From: Paenibacillus sp. 1001270B_150601_E10
GTDB taxonomy: Bacteria; Bacillota; Bacilli; Paenibacillales; Paenibacillaceae
DNA length: 49,730 bases
Assembly (NCBI RefSeq): GCF_015558675.1
Contig: NZ_JADMOL010000009.1
Coordinates: forward strand, 102,927-152,656
Direction: 5' to 3'
Under the pieces are notes generated by a model. That model was given only the letters and a program-made list of their open reading frames with translations. It searched no databases and had not been told where the DNA came from. Position numbers and translations under genes: made by a program. Positions 15,262 to 24,606 of the stretch are shown here, piece by piece; positions within the stretch are counted from its first letter, which is position 1, and each line of letters opens with the position of its first letter.

Positions 15262-16077
15262 TTACGTATGCAAGGGAACGATTTGCTTTTGCTTCTGTCT
15301 ATAGAACACCCAGCGCTTAAAGCCGATTTCGTGCAGGCGCTGTGCGACCTCTTCCCACTCATCACCAACGCGGGAAGGCTTATGGGCATCGGAGCCAAAC
15401 GTAACATCAACGCCAAAGTGAAGGGCACGCTCCAGCATATCATCAGATGGATACCAGCCGCCGCTTAGCTTTGTTTTGCCTGAGGTATTGATCTCGATCG
15501 CAACATCGCTCGCTGCGATAATCTTTAGCGTTTCATCAATCACTTCAGGCGTGCTGATATCGGAGAAGGCGGGATAATTACCTTTCATGGCGTCAATATG
15601 GCCAAGAATCTGGAACATGTTCGATTCAGCAGAAGCCCGAATGAGACGATAATATTCGGACTTCGTCTCCATCGCCTTCTCGTTAGACAGGCCCTTCCAG
15701 CGTGATTTATTGAAGATGCTGACCCCATAGGTATGATGAATCGAGCCGATGATATAGTCAAACGGGTATTGGGCGAGCGCTTGGTGATAAACATGTGCAG
15801 ACTCAGGGAAAAAGTCAGACTCAATTCCAAGCAGAACCTCGATCTTTCCTGCGTATTCCTCTTTTAGCTTCAGAACTTCTTGGACATAGCCGCTGAATTC
15901 GCTCTTTTTCATCGTGATCTTAGGAAAGGGCTGATCCTCTTCGTAAGCAAAGTAAGGGGAGTGATCGGAGATACCGATGACTTGAAGGCCATGCTTGATG
16001 CCTGCCTCGATATAATCTCGTATGTTGCCATCTGCATGTCCGCAGCGAAAGTGATGGGTATGCAGGTCAAATTTCAT
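15262..16077 (-). CDS. PHP-type histidinol-phosphatase
   Basis: PHP-superfamily metal phosphatase (271 aa) of the HisK/HolPase type that removes phosphate from L-histidinol phosphate in histidine synthesis. Metal-binding signatures are DLHTHHFRCGHADGN at the N-terminus, IGISDHSPYF (about 36-45), GIESDFFPE (about 87), IGSIHHTYG (about 115), LGHIDAMKG (about 170), IEINTSGK (about 203) and GSDAHKPSRVGD (about 235). Length agrees with B. subtilis HisJ (268 aa). ATG 16077 is chosen as GGAGGACTCATC sits directly before it; an upstream ATG at 16110 lacks a site. It follows the LysR gene by 53 bases, likely one transcript. No his operon is adjacent. Confidence 0.9.
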   Translation of the reverse strand: MKFDLHTHHFRCGHADGNIRDYIEAGIKHGLQVIGISDHSPYFAYEEDQPFPKITMKKSEFSGYVQEVLKLKEEYAGKIEVLLGIESDFFPESAHVYHQALAQYPFDYIIGSIHHTYGVSIFNKSRWKGLSNEKAMETKSEYYRLIRASAESNMFQILGHIDAMKGNYPAFSDISTPEVIDETLKIIAASDVAIEINTSGKTKLSGGWYPSDDMLERALHFGVDVTFGSDAHKPSRVGDEWEEVAQRLHEIGFKRWVFYRQKQKQIVPLHT

Positions 16078-16130
16078 GATGAGTCCTCCAATCCTGTAAG
16101 CTACTAACATTATGGTTATAAGCGCATGAA

Positions 16131-17033
16131 TTATTCAGACGCATAAAAATGATCTTCCGGCATCCCCTTCAAGTCATTCAAAAATTGCTGCATCGCAGAG
16201 TTCAAATAACGGCCTGACCGATAGATGACTCCGACGGGATGAGCGGTCTCAAGCTCCTTGATATGCACCATCTTGAGGGAGCCGCGCTTAAGCTCTGCAG
16301 AGACGGACAGCTTGGAGATGATGGCTGCGCCAAGATCAAGCTCGACCATACGCTTTACTTCTTCACTGCTTGAGAGCTCCATGACAATATGAGGTTGGAA
16401 GCCATGCTCACGGAATACATCATCTGCGAACCGTCTTCCGACTGTATCTGGTGAGAGCATAATCAGCGGAACATTTTCCAGCATGTCAATGGTAACCGTT
16501 GTGGATTGCGCTAGAGGGTGCTTCGGATTCACAACGAGCTCAAAGGTGTCGTAGTAGAGGATAGATGTGATAAGGTTAGGATTTTGATCCGTGAGATATC
16601 CGATTCCGATGTCTACACTGCCGCTCTCAATATGTGCTGCAACCTGTGAGGAGGACATCGAGAAAATGCTTGTCTTGATGAGGGGATATTGGTCTTGAAA
16701 ATAAGATAGGATGCGAGGCAGAATCTGTATCGCAATCGATGTAGTCGTTCCCAGCACGATGTGCCCTTGAGGGATTTGATTGAGATCAGTCAACTTCTGC
16801 TTGAGATCTTCCACGACACGCAAGATGCTCTCTGCATGTTCGAGAAATACTCTTCCACTGTCCGTTAAGGTAACCGGCTGGTTTCGATCGATCAGAACGG
16901 TCTTGAATTCATCCTCCAGACTTTTGATCTGAGCCGATACGGCTGGCTGTGTCAGATTAAGCAGCTCTCCTGCCTTGCGAAAGCTCATCGTCTTCGATAT
17001 CGTGATCAGCGTTTCCAGTTGGCTTAAGTTCAT
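16131..17033 (-). CDS. LysR-family transcriptional regulator
   Basis: Regulator of 300 aa with the LysR helix-turn-helix at about residues 1-60 (TMSFRKAGELLNLTQPAVSAQIKSLEDEF) and an effector-binding domain at about 90-295 (GHIVLGTTTSIAIQILPRIL, VDIGIGYLTD, GAAIISKLSV). It resembles the CysL/CcpC branch, but I cannot assign an effector. GGGAGGGATG precedes ATG 17033 at good spacing. It precedes the histidinol-phosphatase gene and is divergent from the UMF1 transporter, 496 bases away, the most natural regulated candidates. The gap 17034-17529 holds the transporter promoter and its dyad; apart from that I see no gene. Confidence 0.92.
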   Translation of the reverse strand: MNLSQLETLITISKTMSFRKAGELLNLTQPAVSAQIKSLEDEFKTVLIDRNQPVTLTDSGRVFLEHAESILRVVEDLKQKLTDLNQIPQGHIVLGTTTSIAIQILPRILSYFQDQYPLIKTSIFSMSSSQVAAHIESGSVDIGIGYLTDQNPNLITSILYYDTFELVVNPKHPLAQSTTVTIDMLENVPLIMLSPDTVGRRFADDVFREHGFQPHIVMELSSSEEVKRMVELDLGAAIISKLSVSAELKRGSLKMVHIKELETAHPVGVIYRSGRYLNSAMQQFLNDLKGMPEDHFYASE

Positions 17034-17359
17034 CTAACATCCCTCCCCATTGGTTTATGTGTGGTCTTATGCATAAATCATGTGGCAATCGCATGATATA
17101 CAGCCACAGTTTCGAATTGCTAACTTTTGCATGAATAGAAAACTCATTGGTCAGTACCAATACGAAAACATGCGCACGACTGTTTTACCCAAATTAGAAT
17201 GGATAAGTTTCGTACGGTTGAACCGAAACCAAGCGTTCGATGTGTCGACAGCCTCACTTCTTAACGCAGCTGCTCAACCATGCATGATTTCATAAGCGTC
17301 ATGATTATATTACCCGTCACAAAAAACATTTATCAGCTTAGCCGGATCAATAAATAAAG

Positions 17360-17389
17360 TTTCTCGTTACACTAATTATAGTGTATGAT
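17360..17389 (+). promoter_or_regulatory. Promoter with an embedded palindrome upstream of the UMF1 transporter
   Basis: TACACTA (17368-17374) and TAGTGTA (17379-17385) form a perfect 7-bp dyad with centre ATTA. It lies between a weak -35 (TTTCTC, 17360-17365) and -10 TATGAT (17384-17389), so a bound protein would block RNA polymerase. The half-site TACACT resembles GntR/YtrA operators. Start of transcription would be near 17396, giving a long leader of about 130 bases before the gene. Confidence 0.5.
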
Positions 17390-17529
17390 CCGTTTAGGGG
17401 CAATGCTAGGAGCTCATGGGAACCCGCACCGCAGCATATGCATCAGTATCTTTACAAATTCTTGAATAGTCTATGCAACTGATTATGCCATACGATGAAG
17501 TTGAAATTTGATCGAAGGTGGAGATACGT

Positions 17530-18870
17530 ATGCAGGCAAAGCAGCTGCGCTATTGGATGCTGTATGATTGGGCGAACTCAGCATTTGCAACAACCATGCT
17601 GGCCGCCGTACTGCCGATCTATTATCAGACGGTAGCAGGAAAAGGATTGGAGCAAGCATCAAGCTATTGGGGATTCACGCAAACGATCGCAATGCTGCTC
17701 GTTGCTCTATCGGCACCTGTACTTGGCGCGATGGCCGATTTGTCACAGCGAAGAATGGCATTCTTGCGCGTATTCGCCTATATGGGAGCCTTAAGCTGCG
17801 TGGCCATGAGCTTTGCAGGCGAAGGGGATTGGGTCCTTGTATCGCTGCTGTTCATTGTTGGGACGCTAGGCTTCTCAGGAGGCAATACGTTCTATGATTC
17901 CCTGCTTCCTCAACTTGCGCCCCCCGAACACCGGGATGAGGTCTCGGCAAAGGGCTATATGTACGGATATATTGGCGGCGGCGTTCTGCTTGCGCTGAAC
18001 ATCGTCATGCTTGAAAAATTCGCATGGTTTGGGCTGCCAGATAAGATTGCAGCTACGCAAACGGTGTTTATTACCGTAGGGCTCTGGTGGTTTGTATTCT
18101 CGTTGCCGCTGTTCCGATCCCTAAAGGATCCTGTAAGCGTTCGCTCAAAGCCTGTAGGCTTTTATGTAAAAGAAGGCTTTGGACGGGTGGGAACGACGAT
18201 AAAGCGTCTGCCCAAGTACCCGGAACTATTCAAATACTTGCTGGCGTTTTGGTTTTTCAATGATGGGATTTCCACCATTATAAGCATGTCCGCAATTTAT
18301 GGGGCTGAGCTTGGCATCGGCACGACCCATCTGATCGTAGCTTTATTGATTACGCAGTTTGTAGGCATTCCGTTTACATTTTTATTTGCGAAGTATGCTA
18401 GTGCGATCGGATCGAAGCGTGCATTATATGGCTCCTTGCTTGCTTATATGGTCATTGTAGGCATGGGTTACTTTATGCAAAATGCACTTCACTTTTATCT
18501 GCTCGCTTTCATGGTAGGCATTGTGCAGGGCGGAAGCCAAGCAGTGGCACGTTCAATCTACAGCCAGATGGTGCCGCAAGCCTATGCAGCCCAATTTTTT
18601 GGCTTCTTTAGCCTCTCGGGCAAAGTGTCTGCCTCTATCGGACCTGCTGTATTTGGGACGGTTGGCTTGCTAACGGGTTCGACGAGAACCGCCATTCTCT
18701 CCATTCTTGCTTTCTTTATTATTGGAATCATCCTACTTCGCTTCGTTAATATTGAGAAGGGACGCCAAGAGGCAGAATCGAATGAGAATCTGGATCAGGA
18801 TCATAGCACCCATCCTCCTGCATGGAGTGGAGCATCTAGTAAACCAAAAGATGAGGACACATCCTTATAA
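17530..18870 (+). CDS. UMF1/Atg22-type MFS transporter
   Basis: Membrane transporter (446 aa) of the major facilitator superfamily. The N-terminus LRYWMLYDWANSAFATTM is the hallmark of the UMF1 (Atg22-like) family; about twelve hydrophobic segments follow, with the cytosolic loop PVLGAMADLSQRRM between segments two and three and a mid-protein loop of about 40 residues. The last 35 residues are hydrophilic and cytosolic. Yeast Atg22 effluxes amino acids from the vacuole; substrates of bacterial members are mostly unknown. ATG 17530 is chosen because AAGGTGGAG lies 6 bases before it; a GTG at 17518 sits inside that site. Probably controlled at the palindrome-bearing promoter upstream. Ends at a bidirectional terminator. 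Confidence 0.93.
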   Translation: MQAKQLRYWMLYDWANSAFATTMLAAVLPIYYQTVAGKGLEQASSYWGFTQTIAMLLVALSAPVLGAMADLSQRRMAFLRVFAYMGALSCVAMSFAGEGDWVLVSLLFIVGTLGFSGGNTFYDSLLPQLAPPEHRDEVSAKGYMYGYIGGGVLLALNIVMLEKFAWFGLPDKIAATQTVFITVGLWWFVFSLPLFRSLKDPVSVRSKPVGFYVKEGFGRVGTTIKRLPKYPELFKYLLAFWFFNDGISTIISMSAIYGAELGIGTTHLIVALLITQFVGIPFTFLFAKYASAIGSKRALYGSLLAYMVIVGMGYFMQNALHFYLLAFMVGIVQGGSQAVARSIYSQMVPQAYAAQFFGFFSLSGKVSASIGPAVFGTVGLLTGSTRTAILSILAFFIIGIILLRFVNIEKGRQEAESNENLDQDHSTHPPAWSGASSKPKDEDTSL

Positions 18871-18962
18871 TAGATGAAACACTGAGTGAACTCAGCGTTC
18901 CTGCAGCGCCTCGTTTAGGCCTATCTTCTTCGACATGAGCTGATAAGCTGTATAAATATAAA

Positions 18963-19014
18963 AACATCCCCATCGTGTAGGATTGCTCCTTCTACGATGG
19001 GGATGTTTGTTTTT
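18963..19014. terminator. Bidirectional intrinsic terminator between MFS and Ca2+ ATPase genes
   Basis: AACATCCCCATCG(T) and (A)CGATGGGGATGTT form a long near-perfect stem, followed on the plus strand by TGTTTTT and on the minus strand by TTTTTA. It serves both convergent genes. Confidence 0.9.
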
Positions 19015-19041
19015 AATGTAACATCTTCGTTCTATCGCTGA

Positions 19042-21720
19042 TTATTTTTTGCCGGACAAGCGAACGAAGAGCTTCACAATCTCAACCAAAGGAATGATCG
19101 CAATTGCACATCCGATGACGATAAGCCACTGCTCAAGATTCAACTCCACGACACTAAACAGGTCATTCATAAATGGAAGCAGGATAACGAGAATGACCAG
19201 CAGTCCTGAGATGACGGCAGCACCGTTCAAATAGCGGTTCGAAAAGAAGCCGATCGTAAACAGCGACTTCCGGTTCGAGCGAACGTTGAAGGCGTGTGTA
19301 AGCTGGATCAAGCCAAGGGTCGCAAAGGCCATCGTAACGGCATGGGGCTCGGAATAATGTGTATGGCCCCACCAATAGGCGAAGAGGGTTAAGGCAGCCT
19401 CTAAGATCCCTTGATAGATAATGCCAGCGCCGACACCATCCGCGAATACGCTTGTCGATGATTTGCGTGGCGGCTGCTTCATGATGTCGTTCTCCGCCTT
19501 CTCAAAGCCCAGAGCAAGCGCAGGCAGCGTATCGGTCACCAGGTTGATCCAAAGGATGTGAATCGGGAATAGGATCTTCCAGTTCACAAGCGTTGCGATA
19601 AATAGGGTCAACACCTCGCCAAGATTCGCCGAGAGCAGGAACTGAATGGACTTTCTTATGTTGCTGTATACTTTGCGCCCTTCTTCCACGGCAACGACAA
19701 TGGTGGAGAAATTGTCATCGGCAAGCACCATATCAGATACGCCTTTCGATACATCCGTACCGGTGATTCCCATCCCAATCCCGATATCCGCAGACTTGAG
19801 AGCAGGGGCATCGTTGACGCCATCGCCTGTCATTGCAACAATCTTGCCACGCTTTTTCCATGCCTGCACGATTCGAACCTTATGCTCAGGGGACACTCGG
19901 GCATAGACCGAATATTGTGTGACCTTCTCCTCGAAATCCTTCTCCTCGATCTGGTTCAGCTCGCTGCCCGTCAATACGCCCGTATCGTCCTCAATGATAT
20001 GAAGCTCCTTCGCGATCGCAGCCGCTGTATCTCGATGGTCTCCCGTGATCATAATTGGGCGTATGCCGGCTTCTTTACAGATGCGAACGGCTTCCTTCAC
20101 TTCTTCGCGCGGCGGATCGATCATGCCAACGAGACCAGCAAAGATGAGATCCTGCTCAACGTTCTCAGAGCTTAGGCCCTCTGGCAGCTTCTCGATGTCC
20201 CGATAAGCTGCGGCAAGCACGCGCAGGGCCCTGTCTGCCATTGCCTTGTTGGCCGCGGCAATCTCTTTATGATGCGCTTCGGTTAACGGCTCGACCTTGC
20301 TGTCTCTGATGATATGCGTACAACGCTCTAGAAGCACATCAGGCGCACCCTTTGTCATGATACGAAGCGGAGTACCGTCTTCTCCGTGCATATCATGAAT
20401 CGTTGTCATGAGCTTCCGGTCGGAATCGAAAGGCAGCTCGGCTACACGAGGGTACTGCGCTTCTAATTTGTGTTTATGCAGGCCTTGCTTAAGCGCATAG
20501 TCGATAAGTGCAGTCTCCGTAGGATCACCGATGAAGCGTGTATTTCCTTCCTCCTCGGTAATTTTGGAGTCGTTGCACAGTGTCATAATATAAAGGAAGC
20601 GATCACCATCCGTATGGCCAAGTATGGTCTTCTCGGCATCCGTCGCATGCTCGCCGATATAAGCTTGCTGAACGGTCATCTTATTTTGCGTAAGCGTACC
20701 GGTCTTATCGGAGCATATAATCTCTGTGCTGCCCAGCGTCTCAACTGCAGGCAGCTTGCGAATGATGGATTTGCGTTTCGCCATCTTCTGCACGCCTAGC
20801 GCCAAGATAATGGTAACGATGGCAGGGAGGCCTTCAGGAATGGCTGCGACCGCAAGCGAGATGGAGGTGAGCAGCATATCCAGCCATTCACGGCCCTCGA
20901 AGTATCCGATGCCAAACATGATAGCCGCAACGACAATGATAATGATCGTGAAATATTTACCAAGCTCATTCAGCTTCTTCTGAAGCGGAGTGATCTCATC
21001 TTCCTCTTGCGAGATGAAGTTCGCGATCTTCCCGACCTCGGTGCTGATGCCCGTGCCCGTAACGACGCCAACGCCGCGGCCGTAGGAGACGTTGCTGCTC
21101 ATGTAGGCCATGTTGACACGGTCACCGATAACAACATCCGCTTTATCGAGGGGAGCCAGCTCTTTCTCAACGGGAACGGACTCACCGGTAAGTGCAGCTT
21201 CCTCGATCTTCAAGGAAGCGACCTCGATTAATCGCATGTCGGCAGGCACAACATTTCCGGCTTCGAGCAGCACGATATCGCCTGGAACAAGATCCTCGGC
21301 TTTGATCGTGATCGTTTGCCCGCCGCGCCGAACCTGAGCATTTGGCGAGGACATTTGCTTCAAAGCAGCAAGTGCGTTCTCGGCTTTGTTTTCCTGTACA
21401 ACTCCTAAGATGGCATTGATCAATACGACCACGACAATAATAATGGAATCTGTCCATTCACCCAGCAAGCCTGAGATCACAGCAGCGACAAGCAGGATGA
21501 TAATCATCACATCCTTGAACTGGGCAAGCAGCTTTTGAAGCAATGTTTTTCCTTTTGCTTCCTGAAGCATATTCTTGCCATATCGTTCAAGCCGAGACTT
21601 TGCTTCTGAGCTTTCCAAGCCCTGTACCTTTGCATTCAAGCGTGCAAGGCTATCTTCGACTGTGAGCGTATGGAAGGCTTGTTCTTGCTGTGATTCGCGT
21701 TCGTGGCTGTCCACCAGCAT
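19042..21720 (-). CDS. Calcium-transporting P-type ATPase (SERCA-like, P2A)
   Basis: Cation pump (892 aa) that exports Ca2+ at the cost of ATP. Visible: an N-terminal cation-ATPase domain (HTLTVEDSLARLNAKVQGL), A-domain LTGESVPVEK, M4 ion site AAIPEGLPAIV, phosphorylation site SDKTGTLTQNK, nucleotide-domain FDSDRKLMT and KGAPD, hinge MTGDGVNDAPALKSADIG, and M5-M6 with LGEVLTLF and LWINLVTDTLPALALG, whose N-x-x-x-D fits a Ca2+ site. About ten membrane segments. Length equals B. subtilis YloB (890 aa), a Ca2+ pump linked to sporulation. ATG 21720 is chosen after TAGGAG; an upstream ATG at 21789 adds 23 non-family residues. Monocistronic, ending at a shared terminator. Confidence 0.95.
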   Translation of the reverse strand: MLVDSHERESQQEQAFHTLTVEDSLARLNAKVQGLESSEAKSRLERYGKNMLQEAKGKTLLQKLLAQFKDVMIIILLVAAVISGLLGEWTDSIIIVVVVLINAILGVVQENKAENALAALKQMSSPNAQVRRGGQTITIKAEDLVPGDIVLLEAGNVVPADMRLIEVASLKIEEAALTGESVPVEKELAPLDKADVVIGDRVNMAYMSSNVSYGRGVGVVTGTGISTEVGKIANFISQEEDEITPLQKKLNELGKYFTIIIIVVAAIMFGIGYFEGREWLDMLLTSISLAVAAIPEGLPAIVTIILALGVQKMAKRKSIIRKLPAVETLGSTEIICSDKTGTLTQNKMTVQQAYIGEHATDAEKTILGHTDGDRFLYIMTLCNDSKITEEEGNTRFIGDPTETALIDYALKQGLHKHKLEAQYPRVAELPFDSDRKLMTTIHDMHGEDGTPLRIMTKGAPDVLLERCTHIIRDSKVEPLTEAHHKEIAAANKAMADRALRVLAAAYRDIEKLPEGLSSENVEQDLIFAGLVGMIDPPREEVKEAVRICKEAGIRPIMITGDHRDTAAAIAKELHIIEDDTGVLTGSELNQIEEKDFEEKVTQYSVYARVSPEHKVRIVQAWKKRGKIVAMTGDGVNDAPALKSADIGIGMGITGTDVSKGVSDMVLADDNFSTIVVAVEEGRKVYSNIRKSIQFLLSANLGEVLTLFIATLVNWKILFPIHILWINLVTDTLPALALGFEKAENDIMKQPPRKSSTSVFADGVGAGIIYQGILEAALTLFAYWWGHTHYSEPHAVTMAFATLGLIQLTHAFNVRSNRKSLFTIGFFSNRYLNGAAVISGLLVILVILLPFMNDLFSVVELNLEQWLIVIGCAIAIIPLVEIVKLFVRLSGKK

Positions 21721-21905
21721 CCAACTCCTATCGTATGTATTTATGTTTATATGAGCATTTACTACTATATAACCACTGTCGTCTGGCATTAATCCTCAAG
21801 CGGCATTGGCACTGACAGTTGGGTCATTTGCTACTATTCAATTCAATGTAACCCTTATCTCTAGCTTTTACCATTGTTCGGCAAGATATGTGACGATTCC
21901 ATCCG

Positions 21906-22877
21906 CTATTTTGCTTCTGACCAGATTGGATCTTCCACCGTGATTGGACGATTGCTTGACAGATCTAGCCCCGTCTCATAGGAACGATTGCCAATAATAC
22001 GCTCAAGATTCGCATAGGCATGATTGCGTGAAGCTTGATGGCTCTGGAAGTGGGGATGCCAAATTATATCCCATAGCTCAATTACGGCGTGGATGGCTTG
22101 CAGCCCATCGGCCCGCGCAGTTTCCCACATATCCCATACGGAGGTGCTGTATGTCTCTCCTGTACCCGTCGGATCAAGCCAAGGGCGATGCTTCGTATTC
22201 AGAACATCATAGCGGGGAGGGTTCCGCTTGTAGACAAGAGCTTCTGCTTGATAGAAAGTCAATGCTCGCTTCCAGCCATAGGGATCAAAGCAAAGCTTCT
22301 GAACCTTGATCATATCTTGTATTGCTTTATTCCAAGCCCCTTCTGGTATGTGTGTCTTGAAGGCGGGGTAATAGGCATGGACCACGCGGTTGAAGCCAGC
22401 AAGGACACCATCAGGAAGCGTTCCGCCAATATCAATGATCTTCCATACAGGCGTATTCCACGTCTCAAGCTGCAGCTTCTCTCGCACAACGTGAGTATCC
22501 ATCAACACCTCAAAGCGCTGATGATCCCATTTGCGTGAGCCAGAGCGAGAGAAGACGTATGGATGCATATGGCGATCAAGAATATGATGCAGCAAAAAGC
22601 CAAGGGTATACAGCGCTGTAGCGCGATCATTGGATCGAACATGGCTAAGCAGATTAAGAAGCACAGGTCCGCACTGCTCGTTATGCATAGCGCTCCCAAG
22701 CTCATTCATCGTTTTACCTTTTTCCCAAGGCAGAAAGTTATGATAGAACAAGAAGTCAGGCCCCTGACATCCCATATTGAATACATGCTGCTGCTCTTCT
22801 GTACGAATCCAATCGTCGAGATTCGCTTCCGCGAGCAGTTCCTGACCAAAGATTAGATGCGTCCAAATATTAGGCAT
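21906..22877 (-). CDS. Zinc-dependent phospholipase C family protein
   Basis: Protein of 323 aa with the pattern of the zinc-dependent phospholipase C/S1-P1 nuclease-like fold used in Bacillales proteins: MPNIWTHLIFGQELL at the start, FLFYHNFLPW (about 47-56), ALYTLGFLLHHILDRHMHPYVF (about 95-116) and MDTHVVREK (about 132). The His and Asp residues in these helices are the expected metal ligands. There is no signal peptide, unlike secreted clostridial alpha-toxin or PlcB, so it is probably intracellular and its substrate need not be a phospholipid. ATG 22877 follows AAGGAG at 9 bases; an upstream frame extension lacks a site. Divergent from the sulfatase gene. Confidence 0.8.
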   Translation of the reverse strand: MPNIWTHLIFGQELLAEANLDDWIRTEEQQHVFNMGCQGPDFLFYHNFLPWEKGKTMNELGSAMHNEQCGPVLLNLLSHVRSNDRATALYTLGFLLHHILDRHMHPYVFSRSGSRKWDHQRFEVLMDTHVVREKLQLETWNTPVWKIIDIGGTLPDGVLAGFNRVVHAYYPAFKTHIPEGAWNKAIQDMIKVQKLCFDPYGWKRALTFYQAEALVYKRNPPRYDVLNTKHRPWLDPTGTGETYSTSVWDMWETARADGLQAIHAVIELWDIIWHPHFQSHQASRNHAYANLERIIGNRSYETGLDLSSNRPITVEDPIWSEAK

Positions 22878-23110
22878 AGTTACACGTCTCCTTCTCAATA
22901 ACAGGTAAACCCCATTCCTATAAGCATACCGTTTTTTGGATGAAAGGGGGATAAAAGCTTTGTAAAATGATTACGTTTTCGTGAAGATGAAAGGGTTTGC
23001 ATTTACATCGTATGATCCCTGTGTGATGATAGATGTAAGCTTTGTGCAAGGTAACTTCATCACCATGCAAGCAGTCATTGCTACTCGCGTGTAGAAGGGG
23101 AGAATGCTTA

Positions 23111-24484
23111 ATGGAAGCAGGTCGCAAGCCCAATGTGATCATACTGGTTGCTGACGATCATCGTTACGAAGCAATTGGCTGGCACGGCAATGAAGATGTA
23201 AAGACTCCTGTGCTTGATGAATTGGCAAAACGAGGAGTCAGCTTCTCGCATACTTACATTAATGGTGGACTTGATGGAGCGGTGTGCGCACCAAGCCGGG
23301 CATGCCTGAATAGCGGCTGCACGATTATGGGGGCAACGGTCAGTCAATCCTTAGAGGACACGATGGAGAAGCTGACCATCGGCAGTAATCGAGCAACGCT
23401 CGGCGAGACGTTCAGACGAAGCGGGTACCATACTTATGCGGTTGGAAAATGGCACAACGATAAAGCGAGCTTTCAGCGGAGCTTTGAGAATGGAAAAAAT
23501 ATTTTCTTTGGCGGAATGAGCGAGCATCGCCAGGTGCCTGTATATCCTTATGATCCAACAGGGGAATATCACGCCTCGCTGAAAACGATAGAGACTACCT
23601 TTTCAACAGAGCTGTTTACAAATACAGCGGTTGAATTTTTGGATCGCTATGAACGTGAGGAACCCTACCTCTTATATGTAGCGTATACATCGCCGCATGA
23701 TCCGAGAACTGCACCGGAGCCTTATGCATCGATGTACGACCCAGCATGCTTAACGCTGCCGCCGAATATGTGGGCGGAGCATCCTTTTGACAATGGGGAA
23801 ATGCAGGTAAGGGATGAGCATCTTACGGCTGTACCAAGAAATCGCGAGGACGTTCAGCATGAGGTGGCCGATTATTATGCGATGATATCTCATATGGATG
23901 CTGAGATCGGGCGGTTAATAGAGAAGCTACGGGAGAAGAATGAGCTTGAGCATACGATTATTGTGTATACCTCAGACCACGGGCTTGCTGTTGGACAGCA
24001 TGGGCTTATGGGCAAGCAGAATGTATATGAGCACAGCGTTCGCATTCCATGGATCATGAGCGGACCAGGTATAGGAGAGGGCGTGAAGCCGTCTGGTCAG
24101 GTTATGCAAATGGACATTTTCCCAACGCTATGCGCGTTAGCGGATGTCCTAACTCCACTATCTGTTGAAGGTCGGAGCATGGCGGCAGCTGCTCAACAAT
24201 CTGGACAAGCCCCGTTCCGCGATACCGTGTATTCCTTATATAAAGATACGCAGCGTATGGTAAAGGATGAAGCGTGGAAGTATATTCGTTATCGCAAGTC
24301 TTCTCACAGTGGAGAAGGCACAGATGAGATTCAGCTGTTCTTTGTCAAGGATGACCCTTGGGAAACAACAAATCTTGCCCACGATTCGCAGTATAGCGTG
24401 AAAGTGAAGGAGATGCAGCAGAAGCTGGAGCGATGGATGCATGAAGCGCATGATCCTTTTGTACAATATTTTTCAGAGAAATAG
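23111..24484 (+). CDS. Type I sulfatase (formylglycine-dependent)
   Basis: Alkaline-phosphatase-superfamily sulfatase (457 aa) hydrolysing sulfate esters. NVIILVADDHRYE (about 8-20) supplies metal-binding aspartates; CAPSR at residues 59-63 is the C-x-P-x-R signature whose Cys is converted to formylglycine; GKWHN (about 118), SPHDPR (about 197) and TSDHGLAVGQHGLMGK (about 295) are further active-site segments. No signal peptide is seen, so it acts on imported substrate or is exported by other means. Activity needs a formylglycine-generating enzyme or anSME encoded elsewhere. ATG 23111 follows AAGGGGAG. The GH125 mannosidase gene starts 122 bases downstream, suggesting a shared glycan-degradation role; specific substrate unknown. 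Confidence 0.92.
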   Translation: MEAGRKPNVIILVADDHRYEAIGWHGNEDVKTPVLDELAKRGVSFSHTYINGGLDGAVCAPSRACLNSGCTIMGATVSQSLEDTMEKLTIGSNRATLGETFRRSGYHTYAVGKWHNDKASFQRSFENGKNIFFGGMSEHRQVPVYPYDPTGEYHASLKTIETTFSTELFTNTAVEFLDRYEREEPYLLYVAYTSPHDPRTAPEPYASMYDPACLTLPPNMWAEHPFDNGEMQVRDEHLTAVPRNREDVQHEVADYYAMISHMDAEIGRLIEKLREKNELEHTIIVYTSDHGLAVGQHGLMGKQNVYEHSVRIPWIMSGPGIGEGVKPSGQVMQMDIFPTLCALADVLTPLSVEGRSMAAAAQQSGQAPFRDTVYSLYKDTQRMVKDEAWKYIRYRKSSHSGEGTDEIQLFFVKDDPWETTNLAHDSQYSVKVKEMQQKLERWMHEAHDPFVQYFSEK

Positions 24485-24606
24485 ACGATGATTAAGGTCT
24501 AGCCAGTGAGAGCGTATACATGTAAACTAAGAGATGTTATGGGGTTATCGCTATCATGACCTATCTACTTAAATAGACAACGATAGAACAATGTGGAGGA
24601 GAAATC

